From Marinobacter fonticola (GTDB lineage: Bacteria; Pseudomonadota; Gammaproteobacteria; Pseudomonadales; Oleiphilaceae), in the NCBI RefSeq assembly GCF_008122265.1, contig NZ_CP043042.1:3224001-3288000 (forward strand): a DNA stretch of 64,000 nt. Reading direction: 5' to 3'. The notes below the pieces were generated by a model. The model was not told the DNA's origin, did no database searches, and saw only the letters and a program-made list of their open reading frames with translations. Within the stretch, counting starts at the first letter, position 1; the number at the start of each line of letters is the position of its first letter. This document shows positions 41,740-50,233 of the stretch, one piece after another. The translations under genes and the position numbers were made by a program.

Positions 41740-41904
41740 AATATTGAGTTAGCCGTTGATGAGGCCGGGGCTGTTTCCCGGCCTTGGTCCCCTGGGAATC
41801 CCTGACATGACCCTGTCGCCACGACGTTCAAGCGTCTTCCGCGCAGGAAAATTGTAACCGGGGGTTCACCTACAACAACAAAGCTTTCGCAGGAGACTAT
41901 AGTT

Positions 41905-43311
41905 ATGTCATCTTCTTCTTCCGCCACTGCAGGGGGCGTCATGGAAGGTTCTACCGAAAAACGCGGCCTCTGGTCGTCACGACTCGCCTTTATCCTCGCG
42001 GCCACCGGCTCTGCCGTCGGCCTGGGTAACATCTGGAAGTTTCCCTACATCACCGGTGAAAACGGTGGTGGCGCTTTCGTTATGGTGTACCTGGTGTGCA
42101 TTGCCGCCATCGGTATTCCAATCATGATGGCTGAGGTGATGATCGGCCGGCGCGGCGGACGCAGCCCCATCACCAGTATGAAATTAATTGCCCAAAACGA
42201 CGGCTTATCCAAAATCTGGCCGATTGTCGGTGCGGTCGGCGTCCTCGCCGCGTTCCTGATCCTCTCCTTCTACTCGGTGATCGGCGGCTGGGCGGTATCT
42301 TATGTAGGTACCGCGGCGACCGGCCAATTGGCGGGCCAGTCCGAGGAAGCCATTGGCGCGATTTTCTCCGGCCTGCTGGCTGATCCCGGCACGCTGCTGC
42401 TTTGGCACACGGTGTTCATGGCGCTGGTGATGCTTGTTGTGGCGCGCGGCGTTAAATCCGGCTTGGAACGCGCGGTGAAGTTCCTGATGCCGGCGTTGTT
42501 CGTCCTGCTGCTCATCGTGGTGGGCTACGCAATGACCACCGGTGCCTTCGGTCAAGCGGTCAGCTTCCTGTTCGCGCCCAACTTTTCCAGCCTGAGTACC
42601 GCCGGCGTCCTGGTCGCCCTGGGCCACGCCTTCTTTACCCTGAGTCTCGGTATGGCGGTGATGATGGCTTACGGCTCCTACCTACCGAAGAACGTCTCCA
42701 TCGCCAAGACGGCGGTGACGGTTTCCATCATCGATACGGTGGTCGCCCTGACCGCAGGCTTAGCCATCTTCCCCATCGTTTTCGCCAACGGCCTTGAGCC
42801 CGGCGCCGGCCCGGGCCTGATCTTCCAGACCCTGCCATTGGCGTTCGGTCAGATGCCCCTGGGCAGCTTGTTCGGCACGCTGTTCTTCGTCCTGCTGATC
42901 TTCGCCGCATGGACCTCTGGCATTTCCCTGCTCGAGCCGCTGGTCGAGTGGCTGGAAGAGCAGAAAGGCATGAACCGCACCGTCAGCACCCTGGGTGCCG
43001 GTATCGCCTGCTGGGCGTTGGGTATCGCGTCGATCCTGTCGCTGAATGTCTGGTCCGATGTCACGCCATTGGGTATGTTCGCCATGTTCGAGGGTAAGAC
43101 GATCTTCGACCTGCTCGATTTCGTCACCGCCAACATCCTACTGCCGCTGGGTGGTTTGCTGGTTGCGATCTGCGCGGGCTGGTTCATGTCTCGCCAGGCA
43201 CTGGAAACGGAGCTGGCGACATCACCGGGCGTGTTCAAGCTGTGGTACAACACCTTGCGCTACTTCACGCCGGTTGCCGTGGCTATTGTGTTCATCTATA
43301 ACCTGCTTTGA
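41905..43311 (+). CDS. Sodium-dependent transporter of the NSS/SNF family
   Basis: This 468-residue protein has 11-12 membrane helices. The NSS signature in the first helices is clear: SRLAFILAATGSAVGLGNIWKFPY followed by ENGGGAFVMVYL and IPIMMAEVMIGR. Helix 6 contains FFTLSLGMAVMMAYGSYL. Bacterial NSS proteins (LeuT, TnaT, MhsT types) take up neutral amino acids with Na+. Its place after a leucine dehydrogenase supports a branched-chain or aromatic substrate, by inference. The ATG follows caggaga. Confidence 0.92.
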   Translation: MSSSSSATAGGVMEGSTEKRGLWSSRLAFILAATGSAVGLGNIWKFPYITGENGGGAFVMVYLVCIAAIGIPIMMAEVMIGRRGGRSPITSMKLIAQNDGLSKIWPIVGAVGVLAAFLILSFYSVIGGWAVSYVGTAATGQLAGQSEEAIGAIFSGLLADPGTLLLWHTVFMALVMLVVARGVKSGLERAVKFLMPALFVLLLIVVGYAMTTGAFGQAVSFLFAPNFSSLSTAGVLVALGHAFFTLSLGMAVMMAYGSYLPKNVSIAKTAVTVSIIDTVVALTAGLAIFPIVFANGLEPGAGPGLIFQTLPLAFGQMPLGSLFGTLFFVLLIFAAWTSGISLLEPLVEWLEEQKGMNRTVSTLGAGIACWALGIASILSLNVWSDVTPLGMFAMFEGKTIFDLLDFVTANILLPLGGLLVAICAGWFMSRQALETELATSPGVFKLWYNTLRYFTPVAVAIVFIYNLL

Positions 43312-43329
43312 TCGGTTATTAACACAAGG

Positions 43330-43359
43330 AAGGCGCGGTCGAAAGATCGCGCCTTTTTT
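43330..43359 (+). terminator. Strong intrinsic terminator with GNRA loop
   Basis: An 11-bp stem (43330-43340 with 43345-43355, one G-U) closed by a GAAA tetraloop is followed by a T-run. It starts 18 bp after the NSS transporter stop. Confidence 0.92.
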
Positions 43360-43393
43360 GTTGGTGTCTGCCTTTGCGGTACACATGTCTTCA

Positions 43394-44266
43394 TCAGGCG
43401 ACAGTAATCGCCGGCTCGACGCTGTTTGCTGCCCGCAGATAGCTCCACAGGCGGCTGGTTGAGGCGTCCTTTGCGAGGAACTTCCCGGCCCGAAAATTTT
43501 CCAGGTAATGGGCATTCAACAAGTGCCCGCTGGCCCGGTAGGTAAAGCGCTTGCCGGAGAACTTGTCCAGGTTGGCCGCCACGCCGATACGCGCCACATA
43601 ATCGCCGGTATGGTAGAAATGCTCAGCGTATACCTGCGGCAAATCCAGCTCCGTCGCGGCGCTGGCGAAAGAATAGACTTCCAGCTTATTGAACAGCAAC
43701 GCGCGGGAACCGGTAAGCCGGTTGCGCAACTGATAGAGCGCTGCGGTACTGATGATGCCGCCCTGGGAATGCACGATGAGCACCACCTTGCTGTAGCGTT
43801 TCAACGCGTCTTCCAGGATATCCGCCACGCTGGTATCCAGCGTCGACACCAGCTGCATGGTGCGTCCGATAATGCACTCGAAGATATCCAGCGCAAAACC
43901 GTCGGACGGGTTATGCATCAGGTACACCTTGCGCCCGAACAGGTCCGCGAGGGCCTTGCCGTTAAGCCGAAGCACGTTGCGGTCCGTGCAGATGCCATTG
44001 AGAAAAAACCAGCCCTGGTCGTCGTCGAACTGCACACGGTCTTCTTCCGGCACCTCGTACGGCAAATGCGGCACCTGCCGGAATGGCGAGAATACCGGGA
44101 AGGCCAGCGAACGCGCCGCATGCACGAAATGAAGGATGGACTCGTAGTTACCGGGCGCGAACTCGGACCAGCGCGCCGAAGTGTCGACCGGTGTTAGCAC
44201 GAATGGCAGAGAAGGTAGATTGCGAATGCCTGTGGCGAGGCGTTTGAGCTTCTCGGTCAGAACCAT
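43394..44266 (-). CDS. Putative alpha/beta-hydrolase (lipase-like)
   Basis: This 290-residue protein has a nucleophile-elbow-like motif, VVLIVHSQGGIISTAALYQL (about residues 158-177), with Ser in H-S-Q-G-G, preceded by a central region of strands and helices. Candidate acid and His partners lie further on (for example YHTGDYVARIG, ASGHLLNAHYLENF). There is no signal peptide; the N-terminus contains a basic segment. No specific family recognised; lipase or esterase activity is a guess. The start at 44266 is uncertain, with an in-frame GTG at 44329. Confidence 0.7.
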   Translation of the reverse strand: MVLTEKLKRLATGIRNLPSLPFVLTPVDTSARWSEFAPGNYESILHFVHAARSLAFPVFSPFRQVPHLPYEVPEEDRVQFDDDQGWFFLNGICTDRNVLRLNGKALADLFGRKVYLMHNPSDGFALDIFECIIGRTMQLVSTLDTSVADILEDALKRYSKVVLIVHSQGGIISTAALYQLRNRLTGSRALLFNKLEVYSFASAATELDLPQVYAEHFYHTGDYVARIGVAANLDKFSGKRFTYRASGHLLNAHYLENFRAGKFLAKDASTSRLWSYLRAANSVEPAITVA

Positions 44267-44332
44267 AATCAAGCATCCCGCGAAGAAGTGGAGAACGGTT
44301 TGGAATAGCGGAGGCGACTTACCACCCACTTA

Positions 44333-44354
44333 GTAGTGCGCTAGTAGTGCACTA
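44333..44354. repeat. 11-bp tandem duplication containing the MgtC-like stop codon
   Basis: gtagtgcgcta (44333-44343) and gtagtgcacta (44344-44354) differ at one base. In gene direction this is TAGTGCACTAC TAGCGCACTAC, the first TAG being the stop of the minus-strand gene; the next 11 bp start TAAG, a weak third copy. Confidence 0.75.
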
Positions 44355-44828
44355 GGGCGCCTCCGGGCCGCGGTCGGACCCCCCTTTCATGACGCCGCGC
44401 TCGAACCAACCCAGCGCCACCATGATGATAAAGGCCATGGCTGTCAGCATGCCCGCCAGTACAAGGTTACCGATGCCGCAGGCTACGCCGATGGCACCGG
44501 CGGTCCAGATCGATGCCCCGGTGGTGATCCCCTGGATATTGCCGCGGCTCTGGATGATGCTGCCTGCGCCCAAAAAGCCGATGCCGTTGATCACTCCCTC
44601 AACGATCCTAGTGGGATCGATCCGGGCCGAAGGATCGCCCTCGGCGGTGGAGAACATGATATCCATGCCGACCATGATGAAAGCTGCCGCCCCCAGCGCA
44701 ACCAGCATGTGGGAACGTAAACCCGCCGGCTTGCCACGAAGCTCTCGCTCAAGACCGAGAATCAAGGCCAGACCGGCGGCGGCGGAGAGACGAATCAACA
44801 TATCGAGCCACGGAATTTCCGTATCCAC
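44352..44828 (-). CDS. MgtC/SapB family membrane protein
   Basis: This 158-residue protein matches the N-terminal MgtC/SapB domain: LIRLSAAAGLALILGLERELRGKPAGLRSHMLVALGAA, then NGIGFLGAGSIIQSRGNIQGITTGASIWTAGAIGVACGIG. It has about four to five membrane helices and lacks the C-terminal ACT-like domain of longer MgtC proteins. Family roles include survival in low Mg2+ and modulation of the F-ATPase. GTG 44828 is the chosen start because gaggaggaaggc sits directly upstream; frames open further 5' lack such a site. Confidence 0.88.
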   Translation of the reverse strand: MDTEIPWLDMLIRLSAAAGLALILGLERELRGKPAGLRSHMLVALGAAAFIMVGMDIMFSTAEGDPSARIDPTRIVEGVINGIGFLGAGSIIQSRGNIQGITTGASIWTAGAIGVACGIGNLVLAGMLTAMAFIIMVALGWFERGVMKGGSDRGPEAP

Positions 44829-44895
44829 GCCTTCCTCCTCATCGACGACGAACCAGACAACCCGGTAAACGGCCTTGTCAGACCTCTGGCAGAGG

Positions 44896-46143
44896 CTATT
44901 TCCCCAACAGCTCTCCCACCGCACGAAGATTCGTAATGTGGTCGCAAAGCGACTTGACGATCATCAGCAAAGGCATGGCGATCACCAGCCCCACCGGTCC
45001 CCAGAGCCAGCCCCAGAACAATAGGCCGACGAAGATCGCCACAGGATTCAAGCTCGACATCTGGCTGGTTAGCCAGGGCGTTAATAAATAGCCTTGAATA
45101 CTGGTGATCCCCAGCGATATGCCGCCTACGAGAATGGCCATGTCCAGCGCACCGAACTGAATGAACGCGGCGGCGCCGGAACCGATAAGCACCAGGAAGG
45201 GACCAAGATAGGGAATGGCACTGGCTACGCCCGCCAATACGCCCCACAAAGCGGCCTGCTCCACGTCCATAATGACGAAAGCGAGCCACGTCAGAATACC
45301 GACGAAGATGCCGCTCAAGAGCATCACGAACAGGAAGCGCCTCACCTGGAGATGGAAGTCGTTCATGATCCATACGGCTTTGCGCATGCGACCGAAAGAA
45401 GGCCCGGAAATTCTGACCACTTTCCGCTTGTACAACGACCCCACCGACAACAGGAAGAACACCAGTAGCAGTACAGAAAAACACTGAGTTATCAGCACAA
45501 TCGCAGCCGATGACCCCTGCATCATGTATTGTTTGATATCCAGGGGCTTGTCGACGATCATGACGGGCGTCACGCCTATCGGCGTATCGTTGTTATCGTC
45601 GTCTTCAGCAGCGGTCGCCTCGATTTTCTTTGCCGCTTTCTGGGCCTTTTCAACCATACTTTCTTCGGTGGCACCCCCATTGGAGGTCCGCTGGAACCGA
45701 TCCATGGCCACCGGCACCTTGTCCAGCATGGCCGCTGCCTCTTCCTTAAGCGGCACGCTAGACAAGCCGAGGATACCGACCAGCAAGCTTAGGATAAGCG
45801 CCGCGCTCAGTACCCTGGGCAAGTGCAAACGCTCCAGTAAAGACACCAGCGGATCCAACGCGTAGCTGAGAAGCACACTGACCACCAGTGGCAACAACAC
45901 GGCTTGAGCCCATTCGATAAAGTAGAGCGTTGCGACCGTGGTCAGGAGCACCAGGGCCGTACTGCGTATGTTGATCGACTTGATCAGAACCTTGGTTTCC
46001 GGATCCTCGCCTGCAGTCTTTTCCGATGGTGTACCGGACGGCGGTGGGGGTTCGGCCTCTTGCCCGGCGCCATCCTCTGCCGTTTCGTCTTCACTCAGCG
46101 AATCGTCGGCATCCGATTTCTTCTTGTCGTCGTTCGTGTCCAT
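44896..46143 (-). CDS. AI-2E/PerM family transporter
   Basis: This 415-residue protein has an acidic N-terminal cytoplasmic tail (about 1-55, rich in Asp/Glu) and then seven or eight membrane helices. The family motif region is GVLAGVASAIPYLGPFLVLIGSG and later SSLNPVAIFVGLLFWGWLWGPVGLVIAMPLL. AI-2E proteins have been linked to autoinducer-2 export and to Na+/H+ exchange; the actual substrate here is unknown. Its start lies about 50 bp from the 18-bp tandem array. Co-directional with the MgtC gene, 67 bp apart. Confidence 0.9.
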   Translation of the reverse strand: MDTNDDKKKSDADDSLSEDETAEDGAGQEAEPPPPSGTPSEKTAGEDPETKVLIKSINIRSTALVLLTTVATLYFIEWAQAVLLPLVVSVLLSYALDPLVSLLERLHLPRVLSAALILSLLVGILGLSSVPLKEEAAAMLDKVPVAMDRFQRTSNGGATEESMVEKAQKAAKKIEATAAEDDDNNDTPIGVTPVMIVDKPLDIKQYMMQGSSAAIVLITQCFSVLLLVFFLLSVGSLYKRKVVRISGPSFGRMRKAVWIMNDFHLQVRRFLFVMLLSGIFVGILTWLAFVIMDVEQAALWGVLAGVASAIPYLGPFLVLIGSGAAAFIQFGALDMAILVGGISLGITSIQGYLLTPWLTSQMSSLNPVAIFVGLLFWGWLWGPVGLVIAMPLLMIVKSLCDHITNLRAVGELLGK

Positions 46144-46195
46144 TCAGTTACCTTGAAAAAACTTCAGTTGAATTCCGTTGAGACCTCAGACCTTT

Positions 46196-46249
46196 CAATA
46201 GTTACCTACCAGCCAATAGTTACCTACCAGCCAATAGGTATCCACCAGT
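46196..46249. repeat. 18-bp tandem repeat, three units, upstream of the AI-2E gene
   Basis: caatagttacctaccagc is present twice unchanged (46196-46213, 46214-46231), then a third diverged copy (46232-46249). A further imperfect series with a 12-13-bp period (aggcacgc..., aggtacgc..., acgtacgc...) continues to about 46281. The whole lies in the 301-bp gap between two divergent genes. Confidence 0.85.
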
Positions 46250-46444
46250 AGGCACGCAGTAGGTACGCGCAGTACGTACGCGGTCTATACACACAGTAAA
46301 GCCTATGGTTGGCTTATAAACATTTCGATTCATTCATTCTTCTCATCGCCCGGTTTTAATCGGCTAATGTCAACCTCAGGTTAGTAACAGGCGTCGATCT
46401 ACTGCGTCCCACATTACTTAAAATCGTCAAGGAGACATTAACCC

Positions 46445-46990
46445 ATGAGTGAACCACTGAATGGAAAGAAAATCGCCTTTCTGGCAACCGATGGCGTCGA
46501 ACAGATCGAGCTGACCCGTCCCTGGAAGGACTTGCAAGGTGCAGGTGCAACCCTGGAGTTGGTGTCGCTGGAGGCCGGAGAGATTCAAGGTTTCCATAAG
46601 CTCGACAAGGCGCATACGTTTCCCGTGGACAAGACCGTAGCCGACACCGATGCCGCCGACTACGACGCGCTGGTACTGCCCGGCGGCGTAGCCAACCCGG
46701 ATCTATTGCGCATGGACGAGAATGCCGTCTCGTTCGTCAAGAAGTTCCTCAACGAGCATAAGCCGGTGGCCGCCATATGCCATGGCCCCTGGACACTGAT
46801 TGAGGCAGATGGGCTTAAGGGCAAAACGCTCACCTCCTTCCCCAGCTTGAAGACGGATATACGCAATGCCGGCGGCACCTGGGTCGACGAGGAAGTACAC
46901 GTTTCCGATGGCCTGATTACCAGCCGCAACCCGGATGACCTGGATGCGTTCTCCGCCAAGATCATCGAGGTGATGTCGCCAGCGGGCTAA
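46445..46990 (+). CDS. DJ-1/PfpI family protein (YhbO-like)
   Basis: This 181-residue protein has the PfpI/DJ-1 fold with the nucleophile-elbow Cys in AAICHGPWTLIEADGLKGKTL (Cys near residue 106) and acidic residues earlier (DYDALVLPGGVANPDLLRM). Bacterial YhbO/YajL relatives protect proteins and nucleotides from glyoxals or act as stress chaperones; protease activity is not established. The ATG follows aaggagacattaaccc. Confidence 0.88.
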   Translation: MSEPLNGKKIAFLATDGVEQIELTRPWKDLQGAGATLELVSLEAGEIQGFHKLDKAHTFPVDKTVADTDAADYDALVLPGGVANPDLLRMDENAVSFVKKFLNEHKPVAAICHGPWTLIEADGLKGKTLTSFPSLKTDIRNAGGTWVDEEVHVSDGLITSRNPDDLDAFSAKIIEVMSPAG

Positions 46991-47000
46991 CCTATAGATG

Positions 47001-47050
47001 AGGCCGCGCTACAGCTTATGCGCTTTCGTCGAGCTGTAGCATGGCGGCCT
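47001..47050 (+). terminator. Long hairpin after the DJ-1/PfpI gene
   Basis: A 16-bp stem (7 bp aggccgc/gcggcct and 9 bp gctacagct/agctgtagc, separated by a 3-nt bulge) has a 15-nt loop. It starts 11 bp after the stop. Only TGAACC follows, so its strength as a terminator is uncertain. Confidence 0.6.
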
Positions 47051-47156
47051 TGAACCTCACACGCCAGCATCCATAATCTTTACTAAAGGATAAGGGCATA
47101 AGGACAACGCAAGGTAACGCCACCGGACCATCTGGTGGCGAAGCAAGGAGGTTAGT

Positions 47157-47387
47157 ATGGATGACCCTAAAACTGTCGTTAAGAACGAGCCTCGCAAGAG
47201 CCTGATTATTCTGTTTGCCGCTGCAATCTTCACGATCATCATCGGCGTGATCGTCCTGTTTGCACCCGGTTCGGGAGAGACCGACATGGCAGAAAATGTC
47301 GGCTGGATCATGATAGCGATTGGCGTCGCCTGCCTGGGACTTTACGTTTACGGTCGGAAGGAACGGCCTAAGGCGCCGCCTAAATAG
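47157..47387 (+). CDS. Small two-helix membrane protein
   Basis: This 76-residue protein has two hydrophobic helices (about 17-37, SLIILFAAAIFTIIIGVIVLF; and 48-65, IMIAIGVACLGLYVYG), a charged N-terminus and a basic Pro-rich tail. It has a very strong Shine-Dalgarno (aaggaggttagt), which supports a real gene despite the small size. Function unknown. It converges on the cytochrome oxidase operon. Confidence 0.75.
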   Translation: MDDPKTVVKNEPRKSLIILFAAAIFTIIIGVIVLFAPGSGETDMAENVGWIMIAIGVACLGLYVYGRKERPKAPPK

Positions 47388-47441
47388 CAGCGAGCCGTTC
47401 GTGAGCTGGTCGCACCGCCTCCGTGCGGGTGCGATCGGCAC

Positions 47442-47723
47442 TCATCGAGTCAGGTAATCCGCCATCGTCATCAGAATCAAAAAGCCCAGCCATAGGAATC
47501 CTCCGAGAGCATATAGCCGGATCAGCGCTTCGGCCGACCTGAGGCGCATGAAAAACGTCATCACCAGTGCGGCCATCAGGGCTGCGCACGTTAGGCTGAT
47601 AACGAGCTGGAGCACACCGGATGTCATCGAAGCGCCCAGCACGCTGACGCCGAGCAGTATGAGAAGGCCGATCCAGGTGAGCAGCATCGGGCGGTAGTTC
47701 ATGTAGTTCATCTTGGAGGGCAT
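47442..47723 (-). CDS. coxD: Cytochrome c oxidase subunit IV (small subunit)
   Basis: This 93-residue protein has three hydrophobic helices (MLLTWIGLLILLGVSVLGA; LVISLTCAALMAALVMTFFM; LYALGGFLWLGFLILM), matching the caa3/bo-type subunit IV pattern (COX4_pro). It is the last gene of the ACIII-caa3 operon. It is separated from coxIII by the 264-bp inverted-repeat element, whose outer arm carries this gene's Shine-Dalgarno (cggagcac, immediately before ttATG). Subunit IV helps assembly or stability of the CuB site. Confidence 0.85.
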   Translation of the reverse strand: MPSKMNYMNYRPMLLTWIGLLILLGVSVLGASMTSGVLQLVISLTCAALMAALVMTFFMRLRSAEALIRLYALGGFLWLGFLILMTMADYLTR

Positions 47724-47725
47724 AA

Positions 47726-47989
47726 GTGCTCCGTCAATACGATATTTGCGTCTTCAGTTGGCCTGTTCACGCCCAGGGCAAGGCACGGCTCGCCGGGAAT
47801 GGCCGGGCCCTTGCCAAGAGCCGTAACGCGGCCCTGGGCGTGAACAGGCCAACCCTGCGGGCCTCCCTGTGGTGCTTCGCCACCGCGTTGCAGGGCTTGG
47901 CAAGGGTTGCGGCCATTCCCGGCGCCCTGCGCCTTGCGGCGAAGCACCACAGGGAGGCTGAAGCCGTAAATATCGTATTGACGGTGCAC
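47726..47989. mobile_element. 264-bp nested inverted-repeat (MITE-like) element between coxIII and coxIV
   Basis: The whole coxC-coxD gap is built of inverted repeats. Outer arms of 32 bp (47726-47757 and 47958-47989) match at 29 positions. Inside, hairpin A has perfect 22-bp arms (47758-47779, 47831-47852) and a further inner 7-bp stem; hairpin B has perfect 21-bp arms (47861-47881, 47938-47958). The loops of A and B (47791-47818 and 47896-47924) are complementary over about 28 bp with few changes. No transposase is encoded. The outer left arm includes the coxIV ribosome site and the right arm abuts the coxIII stop codon. It looks like a non-autonomous palindromic element or a large structured RNA. 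Confidence 0.75.
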
Positions 47990-48645
47990 TAGCCTCGCAG
48001 CAGGTAAAGCACAGTAAATACGAAGATCCACACCACATCGACGAAAGCCCAATAGAGTCCGACGATATGGATCTGGCGGTCCAGCTTCGCAGGCGCCCGC
48101 CAGCCGGCGACCAGCGCCGCCATGACAGCCAGGATAACGATGCCGATCAGCATATGCGCAGCGTGCATACCGGTCATCGCGTAGTAGAAGTTGAAGAACA
48201 GTTCGGCCACTTCCGGGTGCTCGCCCGGGTAGTTGAACGGCAAATCCATCACCGGCAGCAACTGCTTCGTGTACTCGTGATGCCACTCGTACGCCTTGAT
48301 CCCGAGGAAGACGAGTCCCAGCAGAATAGTCCCCAGCAGAAACACCAGGCTCAGGCCCCGGCGCCGCACGCTGACAGCCTGCTCCGCCAGTGCCATCGTC
48401 AGGCCACTGGTCAACAGCAGGACCGTATTGATCGTGCCCAGCACCAGGTCCAGATGATGGGCCGCCTCCGCAAAGACGTTCTCGTGCTGGACCCGTAAGA
48501 CGATAAACGCCCCGAAAACCCCGCCAAACAAAAGCAATTCCGTTATCAGGAACACCCACATACCCATCAGTCCGGCGTGGCGCTGCTGGGCCATGGTATT
48601 GAATTGCTCGGCGGGGGCGGATTCAGGCGTCTCAGTCGTAGACAT
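47989..48645 (-). CDS. coxC: Cytochrome c oxidase subunit III
   Basis: This 218-residue protein has six or seven membrane helices, including [24 protein letters not shown] near the start, [20 protein letters not shown] and [21 protein letters not shown] at the end, all standard for subunit III. It overlaps coxA by 14 bp. The gene ends LLRG-TAG, and TAG plus the next five bases give TAGTGCAC at the border of the inverted-repeat element. Confidence 0.93.
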   Translation of the reverse strand: MSTTETPESAPAEQFNTMAQQRHAGLMGMWVFLITELLLFGGVFGAFIVLRVQHENVFAEAAHHLDLVLGTINTVLLLTSGLTMALAEQAVSVRRRGLSLVFLLGTILLGLVFLGIKAYEWHHEYTKQLLPVMDLPFNYPGEHPEVAELFFNFYYAMTGMHAAHMLIGIVILAVMAALVAGWRAPAKLDRQIHIVGLYWAFVDVVWIFVFTVLYLLRG

Positions 48646-50233
48646 AGGGCCCCCCGGTCACCTTCGGCGTTTCGGTGAAGTTGTGTTTTATCGGCGGTGA
48701 GTCCGCAAGCCACTCCAGGCCATAGGCGTCCCAGGGATTGGCTGGCGCCCGCGGTCCGCGCCAAAGCGACCAGCCCAGGTAAACCAGCGGCAGCAGGTAG
48801 CCAATCGCCAGCACGCCGGAGCCAAGCGAGGACAATATATGAAGGAACTCAAAGGCCTCGGGGTAGTCGTGATAGCGCCGCGGCATACCGCTGTAGCCCA
48901 GCAGGAACTGGGGATAGAACGTCAGGTTGAAACCGATGAACAAGGCCAGGGCCGCCACCTTGGACCAGAGCTCCGAATACATCCGCCCGGTCATCTTCGG
49001 CCACCAGAAATGCAGACCGCCGAGGTAAGCCGTCACGGCGCCGCCCACCATGATGTAGTGGAAATGGGCGGTCACGAAGTAGGTGTCGTGCAAATGCACG
49101 TCCAGCGCCAGTGCCGCCAGGAAAACCCCCGTCAGGCCGCCGATGGTGAACAGCCCCAGGAAAGACAGTGCATAGATCATCGGCGCCGAGAACCAGATGT
49201 GCCCACGGAACAGCGTCGCTGTCCAGTTCAGGGTCTTTACCGCCGACGGCACCGCCACCAGAAACGTGAAAAACGAGAACAGAATACCGGCATAGAGGCT
49301 CTGGCCGGAGACGAACATGTGGTGCCCCCAAACCACGAACCCGAACAACGCGATGGCGGCAATTGAAATCACCATGCCTTTGTAGCCAAAAACAGGATTG
49401 CGGGAAAAGCACGCAATGATTTCCGAAACAACGCCCATGGCTGGCAGGATCATGATGTAAACCGCCGGGTGCGAGTAGAACCAGAACAGATGCTGGAACA
49501 GCAGCGGATCGCCCCCCAGGGCCGGATCGAAGATACCGATCCCCAGTCCCCGTTCCAGTCCCAACAGCAGCAGCGTCACCGTCAGCACGGGCGTGGCCAG
49601 CACCATAATCAGTCCGGTGGCGTAGTTGGCCCAGACAAACAGCGGCAGCCGCTTCCAAGTCAGGCCCGGAGCCCGCATGGTATGGGTGGTCACAATGAAG
49701 TTGAGGCCGGTCAGGATCGACGAGAAGCCGACGACGAAGACGCCGGTGGCCGCGGCGATCACCGCGGAATTTGAGAATAGGCTGGAGAATGGCGTGTAAA
49801 AGGTCCAGCCGGTGTCCACCCCACCCGCGATCACGGCCGCCAGGGTGAAGATGCCGCCCACGGTGTAGATGTACCACGACAGCAGATTGAGCTTAGGGAA
49901 GGCCATGTCCTTCGCACCCACCATCATCGGCATCAGAAAGTTGCCGAGCGTGGCGGGAATGGACGGAATCAGAAAGAACCAGACCATCACGATCCCGTGC
50001 AGCGAGAACATTTTGTTGTAAGTTTCCGAACTCAGCAGATCGCCGGGCGCCGTGATCAGTTCCAGCCGAATCAGCAGCGCAGCAAGACCGCCAAGAAAGA
50101 AGAACCCGGTGATCGACGCCGCATACAGCCAAGCGATGCGCTTGTGGTCCACCGTCAACAGCCAGCCGCGCAACGTCCAGTCATGGCTGAGGTAATGCCC
50201 GGAAGCGTGTTCGGCATGGGAGGCAGTGATCAT
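48632..50233 (-). CDS. coxA: Cytochrome c oxidase subunit I, A2-type
   Basis: This 533-residue catalytic subunit has 12 helices. Heme and CuB ligands are in [45 protein letters not shown] and the HFHYIMVGG pair. The helix VI motif is YSHPAVY, not GHPEVY: the D-channel Glu is absent and a Tyr-Ser pair replaces it, which defines A2-type heme-copper oxidases such as those of Rhodothermus and Thermus caa3. The ATG at 50233 overlaps the coxB stop (ATGA) and has aggag upstream. Confidence 0.95.
   Translation of the reverse strand: MITASHAEHASGHYLSHDWTLRGWLLTVDHKRIAWLYAASITGFFFLGGLAALLIRLELITAPGDLLSSETYNKMFSLHGIVMVWFFLIPSIPATLGNFLMPMMVGAKDMAFPKLNLLSWYIYTVGGIFTLAAVIAGGVDTGWTFYTPFSSLFSNSAVIAAATGVFVVGFSSILTGLNFIVTTHTMRAPGLTWKRLPLFVWANYATGLIMVLATPVLTVTLLLLGLERGLGIGIFDPALGGDPLLFQHLFWFYSHPAVYIMILPAMGVVSEIIACFSRNPVFGYKGMVISIAAIALFGFVVWGHHMFVSGQSLYAGILFSFFTFLVAVPSAVKTLNWTATLFRGHIWFSAPMIYALSFLGLFTIGGLTGVFLAALALDVHLHDTYFVTAHFHYIMVGGAVTAYLGGLHFWWPKMTGRMYSELWSKVAALALFIGFNLTFYPQFLLGYSGMPRRYHDYPEAFEFLHILSSLGSGVLAIGYLLPLVYLGWSLWRGPRAPANPWDAYGLEWLADSPPIKHNFTETPKVTGGPYVYD

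Noticed and set aside
47401..47441. Hairpin tcgcacc/ggtgcga at the end of the oxidase operon as a terminator
   Set aside because: Only 7 bp with a GC-rich loop and no U-run on either strand, so it was not listed as a feature.
47726..47992. 88-codon plus-strand frame spanning the inverted-repeat element
   Set aside because: Its limits coincide with the palindromic arms and it has no domain or ribosome site; the open frame is a by-product of the repeat composition.
48839..49877. Long frames on both strands over coxA
   Set aside because: Composition (Arg, His, Gly, Gln rich) is that of shadow frames and the true coxA frame has all catalytic motifs.
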